Assembly (NCBI RefSeq): GCF_004341625.1 | Contig: NZ_SLZG01000001.1 | Span: forward strand, 620,001-684,000 | Reading direction: 5' to 3' | From: Rhizobium sp. BK376 | Lineage (GTDB): Bacteria > Pseudomonadota > Alphaproteobacteria > Rhizobiales > Rhizobiaceae | DNA length: 64,000 nucleotides | Shown: piece after piece, positions 35,310 through 44,750 of the stretch | Layout: the number at the start of each line of letters is the position of its first letter | Position numbering within the stretch: the stretch's first letter is position 1 | Translations under genes and position numbers: made by a program | Notes under the pieces: generated by a model | Told to the model about the DNA's origin: nothing | The model's input: the letters and a program-made list of their open reading frames with translations, nothing else | Database searches by the model: none

Positions 35310-36308
35310 ATGAAAAAGCTCATCGCGTCCGCGCTGCTGGCAGCGGGACTCCTTGGCGGCCTGGTGGGATCGGCGAATGCCGCTTGCGGCTCGGTATCGA
35401 TCGCCGAGATGAACTGGGCATCCGCCGGCGTTGCGGCGAATGTCGACAAGATCATCCTCGAAAACGGCTATGGCTGCTCGGTCGATCTCGTCACCGGCGA
35501 CACGCTGCCGACCTTCACCTCCATGGACGAAAAGGGCCAGCCCGACGTAGCACCTGAGCTCTGGATCAATGCGGTCCGCACGCCGCTCGACAAGGCCGTC
35601 TCCGAAGACCGGCTCGTCATTGCCGCCCCCCTGCTCTCCGACGGCGGCCAGGACGGCTGGTGGATCCCGAAATTCATCGCCGACGCGCATCCCGACATCA
35701 AGACGGTTCAGGACGCGCTGAAGCATCCCGAACTTTTCCCAGCGCCCGACGATCCGTCCAAGGCCGCGATCTACGATTGCCCGCCCGGCTGGCAATGCCA
35801 GTCGTCGCTCGAAAATCTCTACCGGGCGCTCGACATGGAGAAGAAGGGCTTCAAGCTCGTCGACACCGGCTCGGCCGCCGGCCTCGACGGCACGATCGCC
35901 AACGCTTTCGAGCACAAGACCGGCTGGCTCGGCTATTACTGGTCGCCGACCGCCATCCTCGGCAAATACGAGATGGTGCGCCTCTCCTTCGGCGTTCCGC
36001 ATGACAAGGCGGAATGGGACGCCTGCACCTCGGTGACCAATTGCGCCAATCCGAAGGTCAATTCCTATCCGGTCTCCGAGGTGTACACCGTCGTCACCAA
36101 GTCCTTCGCAGACAAGGCGGGCGTTGCGATTGATTATCTCAAGACCCGCAAATGGACCAACGACACCGTCAACAGCATCCTCGCCTGGCAGACCGACAAC
36201 CAGGGAACCAACGAGGACACGGCCCGCCAGTTTCTGAAGACGCGGGAAGACGTCTGGACGAAATGGGTGAGCCCGGATGTTGCCGCCAAGGTGAAAGCTG
36301 CGCTTTGA
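35310..36308 (+). CDS. ABC transporter substrate-binding protein, glycine betaine/proline (OpuAC-like) type
   Basis: The 332-residue periplasmic protein has a Sec signal peptide (KKLIASALLAAGLLGGLVGSANA, cleavage about residue 24). The OpuAC domain follows: SVSIAEMNWASAGVAANVDKIILENGYGC in part, LWINAVRTPL, and WWIPKFIADAHPDI. Trp residues in the cleft (W175-type SPTA... and GWLGYYWSP) fit cation-pi capture of a quaternary amine. Six or more Cys are present, more than usual. No permease or ATPase gene is adjacent in this window, so it is an orphan binding protein here. ggag precedes the ATG. Confidence 0.85.
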   Translation: MKKLIASALLAAGLLGGLVGSANAACGSVSIAEMNWASAGVAANVDKIILENGYGCSVDLVTGDTLPTFTSMDEKGQPDVAPELWINAVRTPLDKAVSEDRLVIAAPLLSDGGQDGWWIPKFIADAHPDIKTVQDALKHPELFPAPDDPSKAAIYDCPPGWQCQSSLENLYRALDMEKKGFKLVDTGSAAGLDGTIANAFEHKTGWLGYYWSPTAILGKYEMVRLSFGVPHDKAEWDACTSVTNCANPKVNSYPVSEVYTVVTKSFADKAGVAIDYLKTRKWTNDTVNSILAWQTDNQGTNEDTARQFLKTREDVWTKWVSPDVAAKVKAAL

Positions 36309-36340
36309 GCCGGATCTGAACGGGCGATTTTGAATGAGGG

Positions 36341-36363
36341 CCCGGCGGATGCGTTTCGCCGGG
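36341..36363 (+). terminator. Hairpin after substrate-binding protein gene
   Basis: CCCGGCG and CGCCGGG arms enclose a nine-base loop 33 bases beyond the stop codon. There is no T-run, so termination is only likely. Confidence 0.35.
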
Positions 36364-36520
36364 ATAGCCGCAAGCAGTTGTCCGCCGCCTATGCCACCGT
36401 CAGCGACAGGAGATGGCTGATTTCATCACCCGCGCTCCTTTGCATCCTTAACGTGCTTGCAATAGTCTCCATGCCATGATCGGTTGGGTCAATGACGACT
36501 CAATGCGAAAGTGATGCAAG

Positions 36521-36802
36521 ATGAGCGGCGAAGTGGAACTGAACGAAGCGGGAAATGTAAAAATTTCCCCTTTGTTGGACTATGAGACGCATTTGATCCC
36601 CGGGGTCGCGGTCATCCTGCGCATAGGCTATGCGGAGGACATGGAAGGAATGCAGTCGCATACCACTGAGCACCTGCAACTTACGCTGACGCCGGGACAA
36701 TGCCGATCGCTTGCGGAAACCTTGCTCAGGGCGAAATCGCAGGTCGAGGCGCAATCGAGCATCGCAGCGCAGGCTGGGGCCGCTAACCCTTATCAAAATT
36801 AG
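36521..36802 (+). CDS. Hypothetical protein, 93 aa
   Basis: A small soluble protein with an acidic N-terminus, a central hydrophobic strand (LIPGVAVILRIGYAEDMEG) and a C-terminal helix LTPGQCRSLAETLLRAKSQV typical of several rhizobial small proteins of unknown function. No signal peptide or catalytic motif. Single gene. Confidence 0.6.
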   Translation: MSGEVELNEAGNVKISPLLDYETHLIPGVAVILRIGYAEDMEGMQSHTTEHLQLTLTPGQCRSLAETLLRAKSQVEAQSSIAAQAGAANPYQN

Positions 36803-37177
36803 CCGCCAGGGCACGTAACGCGTCCCGGTGTGGGACAAGGGGGCCCAAACAGGGGAGACCGCTGCCAGATCTCATCTAATGTCCGGCAACGGCCCCAGGC
36901 CCATGCATCTCCCAAATGGGCTACGGAATATATTATATTCCTAATAATACCATATTCCCATGTGGATGATCACTTTTCCACGATATTCACAGAGCTGATT
37001 GTCGAGCTCGGCCAGCGCCGGAAGCAGGCCTTCTTCCTTCTTCAGTGCCGTTGCGCTGATTGGCGAGGGGTCGCATCTGGTTACAAGCGTCCCCATACAG
37101 CCAACAAATGCTGGCCACGGCGGTTGTCTTGATAGCGGGCGATACATATCTTTCCGCTTAACCAATCGGAGACATCC
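36803..37177. other. Intergenic region upstream of cbpA
   Basis: This 375-bp stretch has no supported gene. An AT-rich block (36925-36960, tatattatattcctaataatacc) is a likely promoter area for the chaperone operon. Confidence 0.4.
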
Positions 37178-38089
37178 ATGAGCCGTGATCCCTACGAGCT
37201 TCTTGGGGTGAAAAAGGACGCGTCGCAAAAAGAAATCCAGAGCGCGTACCGGAAGCTTGCCAAGAAGCTGCATCCAGACCTCAACCCCGGCGACAGCAAG
37301 GCCGAGGAAAAATTCAAGCAGGTGTCGGCCGCCTATGGCATCGTGGGCGACGAGGAGAAGCGTGGCCGCTTCGACCGTGGCGAGATCGATATCGACGGCG
37401 TCGAGCAGGCGCCGCGCAACTATTATCGAGACTATGCCAATGCCGAGGGTCCGAACGGTCCCTATCACAATAGCGGCGGCTTTGCCGATTTCGGCGATGC
37501 GGACGATCTCTTCTCCAGCTTCTTCACACGCCGCAGCCGAGGACAGACGGGAATGCCGGGACAGGACCGTCACTATTCCATGGAAGTCGATTTCCTGGAT
37601 GCCATCAACGGCACCACGACGCAGATCACGCTGCCTGACGGTCCGGCGCTTGACGTCCGCATTCCGCCCGGCACGCGCGACGGCCAGACCCTGCGCCTGC
37701 GCGGCAAGGGCGAGCCCGGCATCGGCACAGGGCAAGCCGGCGATGCGCTGATCGAGGTCCATGTTCGCCCACATCGCTTCTTCACCCGCGATGGCGACGA
37801 CATCCGTTTCGAATTGCCGATCTCGCTCAGCGAAGCGGTGCTCGGCGGCAAGATCCGCGTGCCGACCCCGGGCGGCGCCGTTGCCGTTACGCTTGCGCCC
37901 AATTCGAATACCGGCAAGACCTTGCGTCTCAAGGGCAAGGGCGTGCCGAAGCGCAATGGCGAAGCCGGAGACGCCTATGCGACGTTGAAGGTCGTGCTCC
38001 CCGAAGGAGCCGATGCCGCTCTCACCGCCTTCGTGGAGGGTTGGGAGGCAGGCAAGACATATGATCCGAGAAAGAACATGGGAGCATGA
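37178..38089 (+). CDS. cbpA: DnaJ-type co-chaperone CbpA
   Basis: The 303-residue class II J-domain protein has an N-terminal J-domain (residues 4-68) with the HPD triad in LHPDL and a helix [12 protein letters not shown] Gly/Phe-poor linker and two C-terminal substrate-binding domains follow (about 125-290; [21 protein letters not shown] in part, and [24 protein letters not shown] in part). There is no zinc finger, separating it from DnaJ. It stimulates DnaK ATPase activity and can bind curved DNA in E. coli. The stop overlaps the start of cbpM, a classic pair. Confidence 0.93.
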   Translation: MSRDPYELLGVKKDASQKEIQSAYRKLAKKLHPDLNPGDSKAEEKFKQVSAAYGIVGDEEKRGRFDRGEIDIDGVEQAPRNYYRDYANAEGPNGPYHNSGGFADFGDADDLFSSFFTRRSRGQTGMPGQDRHYSMEVDFLDAINGTTTQITLPDGPALDVRIPPGTRDGQTLRLRGKGEPGIGTGQAGDALIEVHVRPHRFFTRDGDDIRFELPISLSEAVLGGKIRVPTPGGAVAVTLAPNSNTGKTLRLKGKGVPKRNGEAGDAYATLKVVLPEGADAALTAFVEGWEAGKTYDPRKNMGA

Positions 38090-38412
38090 CCATGGACGAG
38101 CTTGAATTCCGTGTCTGCCTGAAGATCGACGTGACCGTGCTGGACGTCTGGGTCGAACAGGGCTGGGTCGTTCCACGGTCGACGGAAAAGGGGCGGCAAT
38201 TTCGCGACGCCGATGTCGCGCGCGGCCGCCTGATCCTCGATCTCATCGATACGATGGGGGTCAACGAGGCAGGCGTGGATGTCGCCATGGATCTGCTCGA
38301 CCAGGTCCACAGCCTGCGCGGCACGCTGCGCGAACTGGTCGAGGCGCTGAACGCGGAAGATGAAGCGGTAAGGCGGCGCATCGTTGCCAAAATAGAAACT
38401 ATCGCCGAATAG
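38086..38412 (+). CDS. cbpM: Chaperone modulator CbpM
   Basis: The 108-residue protein is a MerR-like helical CbpM that binds the J-domain of CbpA and blocks its co-chaperone and DNA-binding activities. Family features include the [14 protein letters not shown] winged helix-turn-helix-like region and a C-terminal coiled segment ([20 protein letters not shown]). The ATG overlaps the cbpA TGA by four bases; a second ATG six bases on is also possible. Confidence 0.9.
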   Translation: MTMDELEFRVCLKIDVTVLDVWVEQGWVVPRSTEKGRQFRDADVARGRLILDLIDTMGVNEAGVDVAMDLLDQVHSLRGTLRELVEALNAEDEAVRRRIVAKIETIAE

Positions 38413-38876
38413 AGATCGCGGCGAAGACCCGTCCGCTGACGGATTTGGGTGCCGCATACCATGCTGCCGGACCTAAAGCGCGTCGCGATCTCTAGGATTC
38501 GCTTGCCGCACTTTAGGTCCTTGTTGCTGCATGTCGTTGTCGCAAAACCGCTTCACACCTTTGCGCGAGATGCTTTGGTATCGGTGCGGTAACGAAGTAT
38601 TGCATTTGAACCACGCGATTAACCTTTTGGTTATTTTTAGCGCGGCACGACTATTCTTTCCGAAATTGTTGTGCGAACCTGTGGCCGGATGTTCTTTCAG
38701 AATTACTGAATTATATCTAGCCGACAAACGAAGACTACATCGTATTGCTTAAAACGAGAGCGTCATTGGCGTTTTCAAGCATATTTTGGCTGGCCATGCG
38801 CGTTGTCGATATCGGCAGGGTCGATATCGACAGGTGAGATGGCCTTTGTCCGCACTATTTTTTGGATCATGGTGGT
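38413..38876. other. Intergenic region with palindromic element
   Basis: This 460-bp stretch has no supported gene. An inverted repeat at 38469-38520 is described separately. A 73-codon frame (38531-38752, plus strand) is AT-rich and without family resemblance. The last part is the promoter of the acyltransferase gene. Confidence 0.4.
38469..38520. repeat. Inverted repeat GGACCTAAAG ... CTTTAGGTCC
   Basis: Perfect 10-bp arms at 38469-38478 and 38511-38520 enclose a 32-bp centre with CGCGTCGCGATC-type sequence. It resembles small REP-like intergenic palindromes in rhizobia that also carry AAAGCGCGTCGCGATC. It follows cbpM by about 57 bases. Confidence 0.6.
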
Positions 38877-39962
38877 ATGGCGAAAGAAATTAGAACGTTT
38901 ACGGGCATCAGAGGTCTGGCCGCTTCCCTCATTGCCCTTTACCACTTTGTCACCTTCAAGACGATCGCGCCTTCCAGTCCACTGACGTTCAGCGGCGCCT
39001 ATATGTCGGTCGACGCCTTCTTCATCCTGAGCGGTTTCGTGCTGGCGTTCAGCTATGCGAAGACATTTCAGCATCGCTTCCAGTGGCGGGACTACCTTCA
39101 GTTCATGTATCGGCGGTTCTGCCGAATATATCCTGCCTATTTCGCCCTGATGCTGCTCTACATCGCAAAGCTGATCGTCAACGTCAGCGGCGACGGCGCA
39201 CTCGGCCACTTCACGCCTGTCGACTTCATATCGAACTTTTTCATGCTGGGGACTTGGGCGATCAATGCCCGACCCATCATCGGTCCCTCATGGTCGGTCT
39301 GCGTTGAAGTCTTCTGCTATATCGTGTTCCCGTTCTTGGTCCTTGCCGTCCTGCGCAACATCACATCGGCGATCGTAAGCCTTGTTGTCGCCTACGCCGG
39401 TATTTTGCTCATAGCCTCCTTGAATATCGGCGTCGAAGGACGACTCGACGTGGTTTTCGGCGATACGTACTATCCGACATTGCGTGCATTGTGCGGCTTT
39501 GTCATCGGTATGAGTTTCTTCAAGGTTGCGCCGCTGGTAACGAAGCACAAACGCAAGTGGGATATTGCGGTTGCGGCCTCGCTCTTGCTGATCGGCATCT
39601 CGATCTATGGCGGCCTCGGTGACGAGATAACCTATATTGGCATCGCCGTTCTCGTCTTTTCCTCGTCCTTCGAAGGACCCATTGCCAAATCGATATTCGA
39701 CAATCCGGTTTCGTATTTCCTCGGCAAGATTTCCTATTCGCTCTACCTCGTTCATGCGCTGCTGGTCACGCTTTTTCCGAAGATCCTTGTGGCAGCGGAA
39801 ACGAAGCTTCCTCATGCGATCGGCTTCTACTTGGTCATCGCGATATATTTCGCGATAGCTGTCGTATTTGCCACGGTGAGCTACATGCTCTTCGAGGTCA
39901 GGGCGCAGAACGGCCTACGCCGACTATGGCGCCCGCGTCAGGAAGCGGTCGCCGCCGCCTGA
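38877..39962 (+). CDS. Acyltransferase 3 (OafA/NodX-like) membrane protein
   Basis: The 361-residue integral membrane protein has about ten helices. The N-terminus FTGIRGLAASLIALYHFVTF carries the conserved Arg and catalytic His of the acyltransferase-3 family, followed by YMSVDAFFILSGFVLAF, FMYRRFCRIYPAYFALML and SWSVCVEVFCYIVFPF. Such enzymes O-acetylate or succinylate exopolysaccharide, LPS or Nod factors. The target is unknown and no polysaccharide gene is adjacent. ATG at 38877. Confidence 0.9.
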   Translation: MAKEIRTFTGIRGLAASLIALYHFVTFKTIAPSSPLTFSGAYMSVDAFFILSGFVLAFSYAKTFQHRFQWRDYLQFMYRRFCRIYPAYFALMLLYIAKLIVNVSGDGALGHFTPVDFISNFFMLGTWAINARPIIGPSWSVCVEVFCYIVFPFLVLAVLRNITSAIVSLVVAYAGILLIASLNIGVEGRLDVVFGDTYYPTLRALCGFVIGMSFFKVAPLVTKHKRKWDIAVAASLLLIGISIYGGLGDEITYIGIAVLVFSSSFEGPIAKSIFDNPVSYFLGKISYSLYLVHALLVTLFPKILVAAETKLPHAIGFYLVIAIYFAIAVVFATVSYMLFEVRAQNGLRRLWRPRQEAVAAA

Positions 39963-40039
39963 TTTGCGACGACTTGCGAAAATTCGGCTACGACTAAAGA
40001 TAGATGCCGCCGGTAGGCGCAATCCGCTACCATCGGGCA

Positions 40040-41305
40040 ATGGATATCATCGAGGCATTCCAGCGTCTTAGTCTTGCGCTTGCAATCGGCGTCCTCGTGG
40101 GCATCGAGCGCGGGTGGCAGGAGCGCGAGGAGGCGGCGGGGAAGCGAACCGCGGGCATCCGAACCTTCGGCCTTACCGGTTTTCTCGGCGGGCTCGCCGG
40201 GTTTCTGCAGCCATTCGTCGGTCCCATGCTGCCGGCTGCCCTGCTCGTCGTGTTCGGCATCGCCTTCGTGGTCTTCAAGAGATTTGAAGCAGAGCAGAGC
40301 CAGGATTACAGCGTCACCAGCGTGGTGGCCGCGCTCGTCGTTTTCGCGCTGGGAACCGTGGCTGTTGTTTCGAACATGTCGGTCGCGGCGGCCGGCGGCG
40401 TCGCCGCGACGGCGCTGCTCGCCGCGCGCCACAGCCTGCACGGATTCCTTAGAAATCTTACCTGGCTCGAACTCAGGGCCGCACTCGTGCTTTTGGCGAT
40501 GACGCTGGTGGCGCTGCCGCTCTTGCCCGACAGGACGGTCGACCCCTGGAATTCCATCAATCCGTTCCAGCTCTGGCTGCTGACGATCATGATCGCCGCC
40601 ATTTCCTATGCCGGCTATCTCGCGATACGCATCGTCGGACCGAAATACGGGATCCTGTTCAGCGGTGCTGCCGGCGGCTTCATCTCGTCGACCGCCGTCA
40701 CCCTGTCCTTCGCCCGCATGTCCGCCGCAAGCGCACAAGCCGCAACCAACCTTGCGGCGGGAGCCTCGATCGCGGGGGCGCTATCGATCGGGCGCGTGCT
40801 TGTCATCAGCGGCATCATGGCTCCCGTTCTCGTGCCGCTGCTGGCCGTGGCGCTCGCTCCCGTCATTCTCGTCCTTCTCGTGGCGAGTTTCTGGCTGGCG
40901 AGGCGGTCGGCGTCCGAAAAGGGTGCCGCTGATGTCCATCTGGACAATCCCTTCGAACTCATGACGGTGCTTCGGTTCGGGGCGTTCCTTGGCATCATCA
41001 TGTGCCTGTCGCGCGTGATGATCGAGCGCGTCGGCACATCGACGATCTACGGCGTCGCCCTGCTTTCGGGGGTCGCCGATGTCGATGCCATCACCTTGTC
41101 GACGGCGCAGATGGTTGGCTCGGTGCTCACCAAGGAAATCGCTGCGACCGCGATCCTCTTGGCTGCAGCCGTCAATCTGATCGTGAAGATGGTGCTCGCC
41201 ATTGTTTTCGGCGATCGCGGTTACTCAATACCGTTCAGCATCGCAACGATCATCGGCATCGTTGCCGGCGCCGCCGGTTATGCTGGTGCGACCATGATCA
41301 GCTGA
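40040..41305 (+). CDS. MgtC/SapB-type membrane protein with DUF4010 domain
   Basis: The 421-residue protein has an N-terminal MgtC-like region (about 1-140; LALAIGVLVGIERGWQERE and RTFGLTGFLGGLAGF) and a C-terminal DUF4010 region (about 180-410; SGAAGGFISSTAVTLSFARMS, LLSGVADVDAITLSTAQM). About 12 membrane helices are predicted. MgtC-like proteins are linked to survival at low Mg2+, but the two-domain form has no defined role. ATG at 40040 with weak cgggca upstream. Confidence 0.85.
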   Translation: MDIIEAFQRLSLALAIGVLVGIERGWQEREEAAGKRTAGIRTFGLTGFLGGLAGFLQPFVGPMLPAALLVVFGIAFVVFKRFEAEQSQDYSVTSVVAALVVFALGTVAVVSNMSVAAAGGVAATALLAARHSLHGFLRNLTWLELRAALVLLAMTLVALPLLPDRTVDPWNSINPFQLWLLTIMIAAISYAGYLAIRIVGPKYGILFSGAAGGFISSTAVTLSFARMSAASAQAATNLAAGASIAGALSIGRVLVISGIMAPVLVPLLAVALAPVILVLLVASFWLARRSASEKGAADVHLDNPFELMTVLRFGAFLGIIMCLSRVMIERVGTSTIYGVALLSGVADVDAITLSTAQMVGSVLTKEIAATAILLAAAVNLIVKMVLAIVFGDRGYSIPFSIATIIGIVAGAAGYAGATMIS

Positions 41306-41338
41306 TGAAACCGGCTCGCCTAGGGACAGGCAGCGGCG

Positions 41339-41725
41339 TCAATCGTAGAGGTAATATTTCGTCCAGGTATCGCGCGGCACCTTCTGGCCGATCTGAAAAT
41401 CCAGCGAGCGCACGTTGATGTGATGGGGGCCTGTCACGCAATCGTAGGTGAGATGATACCAGTCGCCCTTGCTGCGGAAGACGGCGCCCGGTGCCTTGAT
41501 CGAGTTCTCGCCCATGTCGGGGTCGCTGAAGGTGTAGGCGATCACCTTGTCGGGCTTATAGCCGTCTTCAGCTGCGATCTTGCGCATCGCCTCCGTGTCG
41601 CAGCTCTGTTCCATGCGCTCGGAAGGATCGAGCTTCTGCAGCTGCTGCTTGATCTTCGGATCGACCGCAAAAGAAGAGGTCGCGAGGCAGACGGCCGGCA
41701 GCAGAACGGCGACGAATTTCAGCAT
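41339..41725 (-). CDS. DUF930 family exported protein
   Basis: The 128-residue protein has a signal peptide (LKFVAVLLPAVCLATSSFA, cut near residue 20) and the DUF930 domain: ERMEQSCDTEAMRKIA and VIAYTFSDPDMGENSIKAPGA in part, then GDWYHLTYDC and DFQIG. Two Cys (SCDT and YDCVT) likely form a disulfide in the periplasm. The family is found in Rhizobiales and has no assigned function. Convergent with the DUF4010 gene. Confidence 0.87.
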   Translation of the reverse strand: MLKFVAVLLPAVCLATSSFAVDPKIKQQLQKLDPSERMEQSCDTEAMRKIAAEDGYKPDKVIAYTFSDPDMGENSIKAPGAVFRSKGDWYHLTYDCVTGPHHINVRSLDFQIGQKVPRDTWTKYYLYD

Positions 41726-42017
41726 GAATCACTAGTCCCTTGCTTATTTCCAAGCCCGAATCAGGCGCAAAACAAGGCAAAAACCCGCCTAAACGCTTGA
41801 ACAGACTTGTCCCAAGGCTACGGCACTTTGTTAAAGAATGTGGTGACATCAAGGCAACGTGGAGCCACGTTGCCGCATTCCGCTGAATCAGGAAACCATA
41901 CAGAGGCTTGCTTGCGCGAGGATGGAGGAGGCCAGTTGGCGCTTGATCCGGCGCGTGCCGGTCTCTATCTCTCTTCCACCAGCAGCCTTCACAAGCTTAG
42001 AGCAGAAAGCGATCGCC

Positions 42018-44111
42018 GTGCCGATATTCAAGGATCTTCCCGCCGCCCCCGAAGCCCCGAAGCGGCCGGCCAGCGACACACGCCACGGCATTACCCGCAC
42101 CGATGATTACGCCTGGCTGCGCGCCGACAATTGGCAGGCCATGTTCAAGGATCCCTCGATCCTCGACGCCGATATCCGCAAGCATCTGGAAGCGGAAAAC
42201 ATCTACATGAACGCTGCCATGGCCGACACCAAGGACCTGCAGAAGACGCTCTTTGCCGAGATGAAGGGCCGCATCAAGGAAGATGATTCCTCCGTTCCCG
42301 TGAAGGACGGCCCTTTCGCCTATGGCACGCTCTATGTGACCGGCGGCGAGCAGCCGCATTATTTCCGCACGCCCCGCGATGGCGGCGAGAAGATAGTCCT
42401 GCTTGACGGCGACAAGGAAAATGCCGGCAAGTCCTACTTCCGTCTCTCCGGCATCGACCATTCCACCGACCACAGCCACGGCATCTGGGGCTATGACGAC
42501 AAGGGGTCGGAATATTTCACGCTGAAGATCCGCAACCTCGAAACCGGCGAAGACCTGCCTGATATCGTCGAGAATACCGGTGGCGGGGGCGTCTGGGCGC
42601 CCGATGGCAAAAGCTTCCTTTATTCGGCGCTGGACGAGAACCACCGGCCGTCGAAGGTCTTTCATCACGTCGTCGGCACGCCGCAATCTCAGGACAGGCT
42701 GGTCTACGAGGAAGACGACGCGGGCTTCTTCATGGGCGTCGGCGGCTCGCTGCTCGACGACTATGTGTTCATCGACATTCACGACCACGAGACATCTGAA
42801 TACCGCATCCTCTCCACCAAGGACCTGACGGCGGAGCCGAAGGTTGTTGCAGCGCGTGAGACCGGCATCGAATACGAGATGACCGAGGGCGGCGACGTCT
42901 TCTACATCCTCACCAATGATGGCGGCGCCAAGGATTTCAAGATCATGGAGGCGCCTGTCGCCACGCCAGAGAAGGAACATTGGCGCGAGGTGGTGGCGCA
43001 CAAGCCCGGCACGCTGATCCTGTCGCACATGGCCTATGCCCGCCATCTTCTCTGGCTGGAGCGCAAGGACGGCCTGCCGCAGATCATCATCCGCGATCGC
43101 CGCAGCGGCGAGGAACATGCCATCGCCTTCGAAGAGGAGGCCTATTCGCTCGGCCTGCAGGGTGCTGCCGAATACGACACCGATGTCATCCGCTTCTCCT
43201 ACTCGTCGATGACGACGCCGTCGCAGTTATACGACTACAACATGGTGACGCGCGAACGCACACTCCTGAAGACGCAGGAAGTGCCGTCAGGCCACAATCC
43301 TGACGACTATGTCACCCGTCGCGTCTTTGCGCCGGCCTGGGACGGCGAACAGGTGCCTGTAACCCTGCTCTATCGCAAGGATACGCCGCTCGACGGTTCT
43401 GCGCCCTGCCTGCTCTATGGCTACGGCGCCTATGGCATCACCATTCCCGCCGGCTTCAATACCAATTGCCTCTCACTCGCCGATCGCGGCTTCGTCTATG
43501 CCATCGCCCATATCCGCGGCGGCAAGGACAAGGGCTTTGCCTGGTACGAAGACGGCAAGATGGGCAAGAAGACCAACACCTTCAAGGACTTCATCGCGGC
43601 CGCCGACTATCTGAATCAAGAGAAGTTCACGTCTTACGCCGGCATCATTGCGGAAGGCGGCTCGGCCGGCGGCATGCTGATGGGCGCGGTCGCCAACATG
43701 GCACCGGAAAAGTTCGCCGGCCTCATCGCTGCCGTTCCCTTCGTCGACGTTTTGAACACCATGCTCGACGACACGCTGCCGCTCACCCCGCCCGAATGGC
43801 CGGAATGGGGCAACCCGATCGAGAGCAAGGAAGAATACGACCAGATCGCCAGCTATTCGCCCTACGACAATGTCGAGGCAAATCCCTATCCGCCGATCCT
43901 GGCGCTCGGCGGCCTGACCGACCCCCGCGTCACCTACTGGGAACCGGCAAAATGGGTCGCCAAGCTGCGCGACAAGACGACGGGCGACGGACCGATCCTG
44001 CTCAAGACCAACATGGACGCCGGCCACGGCGGCGCCTCCGGACGCTTCCAGCGGCTGGAAGAGATCGCGTTCGAATATGCGTTTGCGATCAAGGTCGCGG
44101 GCAAGATGTGA
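42018..44111 (+). CDS. ptrB: Oligopeptidase B (protease II), S9 family
   Basis: Protease II cleaves small peptides after Lys or Arg in the cytosol. The 697-residue enzyme has the beta-propeller N-terminal region (about 60-400) and the C-terminal alpha/beta-hydrolase with the triad Ser549 (GGSAGG), Asp635 (GLTDPR) and His670 (DAGHGG). The basic-residue specificity pocket is consistent with family acids near SPYDNVE. I chose the GTG at 42018, which gives the family's usual N-terminus (PIFKDLPAAPEAPKRP); a longer frame runs upstream but without family sequence. Confidence 0.93.
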   Translation: MPIFKDLPAAPEAPKRPASDTRHGITRTDDYAWLRADNWQAMFKDPSILDADIRKHLEAENIYMNAAMADTKDLQKTLFAEMKGRIKEDDSSVPVKDGPFAYGTLYVTGGEQPHYFRTPRDGGEKIVLLDGDKENAGKSYFRLSGIDHSTDHSHGIWGYDDKGSEYFTLKIRNLETGEDLPDIVENTGGGGVWAPDGKSFLYSALDENHRPSKVFHHVVGTPQSQDRLVYEEDDAGFFMGVGGSLLDDYVFIDIHDHETSEYRILSTKDLTAEPKVVAARETGIEYEMTEGGDVFYILTNDGGAKDFKIMEAPVATPEKEHWREVVAHKPGTLILSHMAYARHLLWLERKDGLPQIIIRDRRSGEEHAIAFEEEAYSLGLQGAAEYDTDVIRFSYSSMTTPSQLYDYNMVTRERTLLKTQEVPSGHNPDDYVTRRVFAPAWDGEQVPVTLLYRKDTPLDGSAPCLLYGYGAYGITIPAGFNTNCLSLADRGFVYAIAHIRGGKDKGFAWYEDGKMGKKTNTFKDFIAAADYLNQEKFTSYAGIIAEGGSAGGMLMGAVANMAPEKFAGLIAAVPFVDVLNTMLDDTLPLTPPEWPEWGNPIESKEEYDQIASYSPYDNVEANPYPPILALGGLTDPRVTYWEPAKWVAKLRDKTTGDGPILLKTNMDAGHGGASGRFQRLEEIAFEYAFAIKVAGKM

Positions 44112-44124
44112 CCGGGAGATATCC

Positions 44125-44724
44125 GTGACGGCACAGGATGGTAATACCCTAAGGTTTTATGCCACGGAGGCTGTCGCCTACGCATCGAGGGGCGCAAAGC
44201 CGAACTACCGCCATCTCGATAGATTCATGTCCGTGTTACCTGCCGGAGGCTCCGTTCTCGAACTCGGATGCGGCGCGGGGCAGGACAGCGAGGTGATGAT
44301 ATCTCAAGGCTTCGATGTAAGCCCCACGGATGGAACGCCTGAGATGGCAGAGGCCGCCGAAAAGCGCCTGGGAAGGCCGGTGGCGCACCTCCTGTTCAAT
44401 GATCTCGACGCGGTCGAGGCATTCGACGGGATATGGGCAAATGCGTGCCTCCTCCATGTGCCACGGGTCGATTTGCCGGGAATTATCTTGCGCATTCATA
44501 TCGCCCTGAAGACGGGCGGCGCTTTCTTCGCCAGCTTCAAGGCAGGGGACGCGGAAGGGCGCGACCAGTTCGGCAGGTACTACAATTACCCCTCGGAGAA
44601 CTGGTTGCGAGAGCTCTATTCGACTGTCGCCTGGGAAGACATTTCGCTCGTGGCGGATCGTTGGGGTGGCTATGATGGCAAGCCAACCGACTGGCTCTAC
44701 GTGATGGCGATCAAAGGCAAATAG
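44125..44724 (+). CDS. Class I SAM-dependent methyltransferase
   Basis: The 199-residue protein has SAM motif I VLELGCGAGQDSEVM (about 45-59), an acidic strand-2 end in VSPTDGTPEMAEAAEKR, and WANACLLHVPRVDL as the post-motif. GAFFASFKAGDAEGRD follows. It resembles UbiE/tellurite-resistance-like small methyltransferases. The start is GTG at 44125 with ggga nine bases before, 13 bases after ptrB, so the two are probably co-transcribed. Confidence 0.86.
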   Translation: MTAQDGNTLRFYATEAVAYASRGAKPNYRHLDRFMSVLPAGGSVLELGCGAGQDSEVMISQGFDVSPTDGTPEMAEAAEKRLGRPVAHLLFNDLDAVEAFDGIWANACLLHVPRVDLPGIILRIHIALKTGGAFFASFKAGDAEGRDQFGRYYNYPSENWLRELYSTVAWEDISLVADRWGGYDGKPTDWLYVMAIKGK

Positions 44725-44750
44725 AGCGGAGAAGCCTGGAAAGGAAACGA

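Noticed and set aside
35049..36002. 317-codon antisense frame under the OpuAC-like gene
   Set aside because: Antisense shadow of a gene with clear signal peptide and family sequence. The tail outside the gene (ELRVSIRGAG...) faintly recalls a TOBE domain but is too short to support.
38531..38752. 73-codon plus-strand frame after cbpM
   Set aside because: No ribosome binding site or family likeness; overlaps AT-rich promoter-like DNA.
41997..43118. 373-codon antisense frame under ptrB
   Set aside because: Shadow of the oligopeptidase B gene in GC-rich DNA; composition shows no domain and ptrB has a complete catalytic triad.
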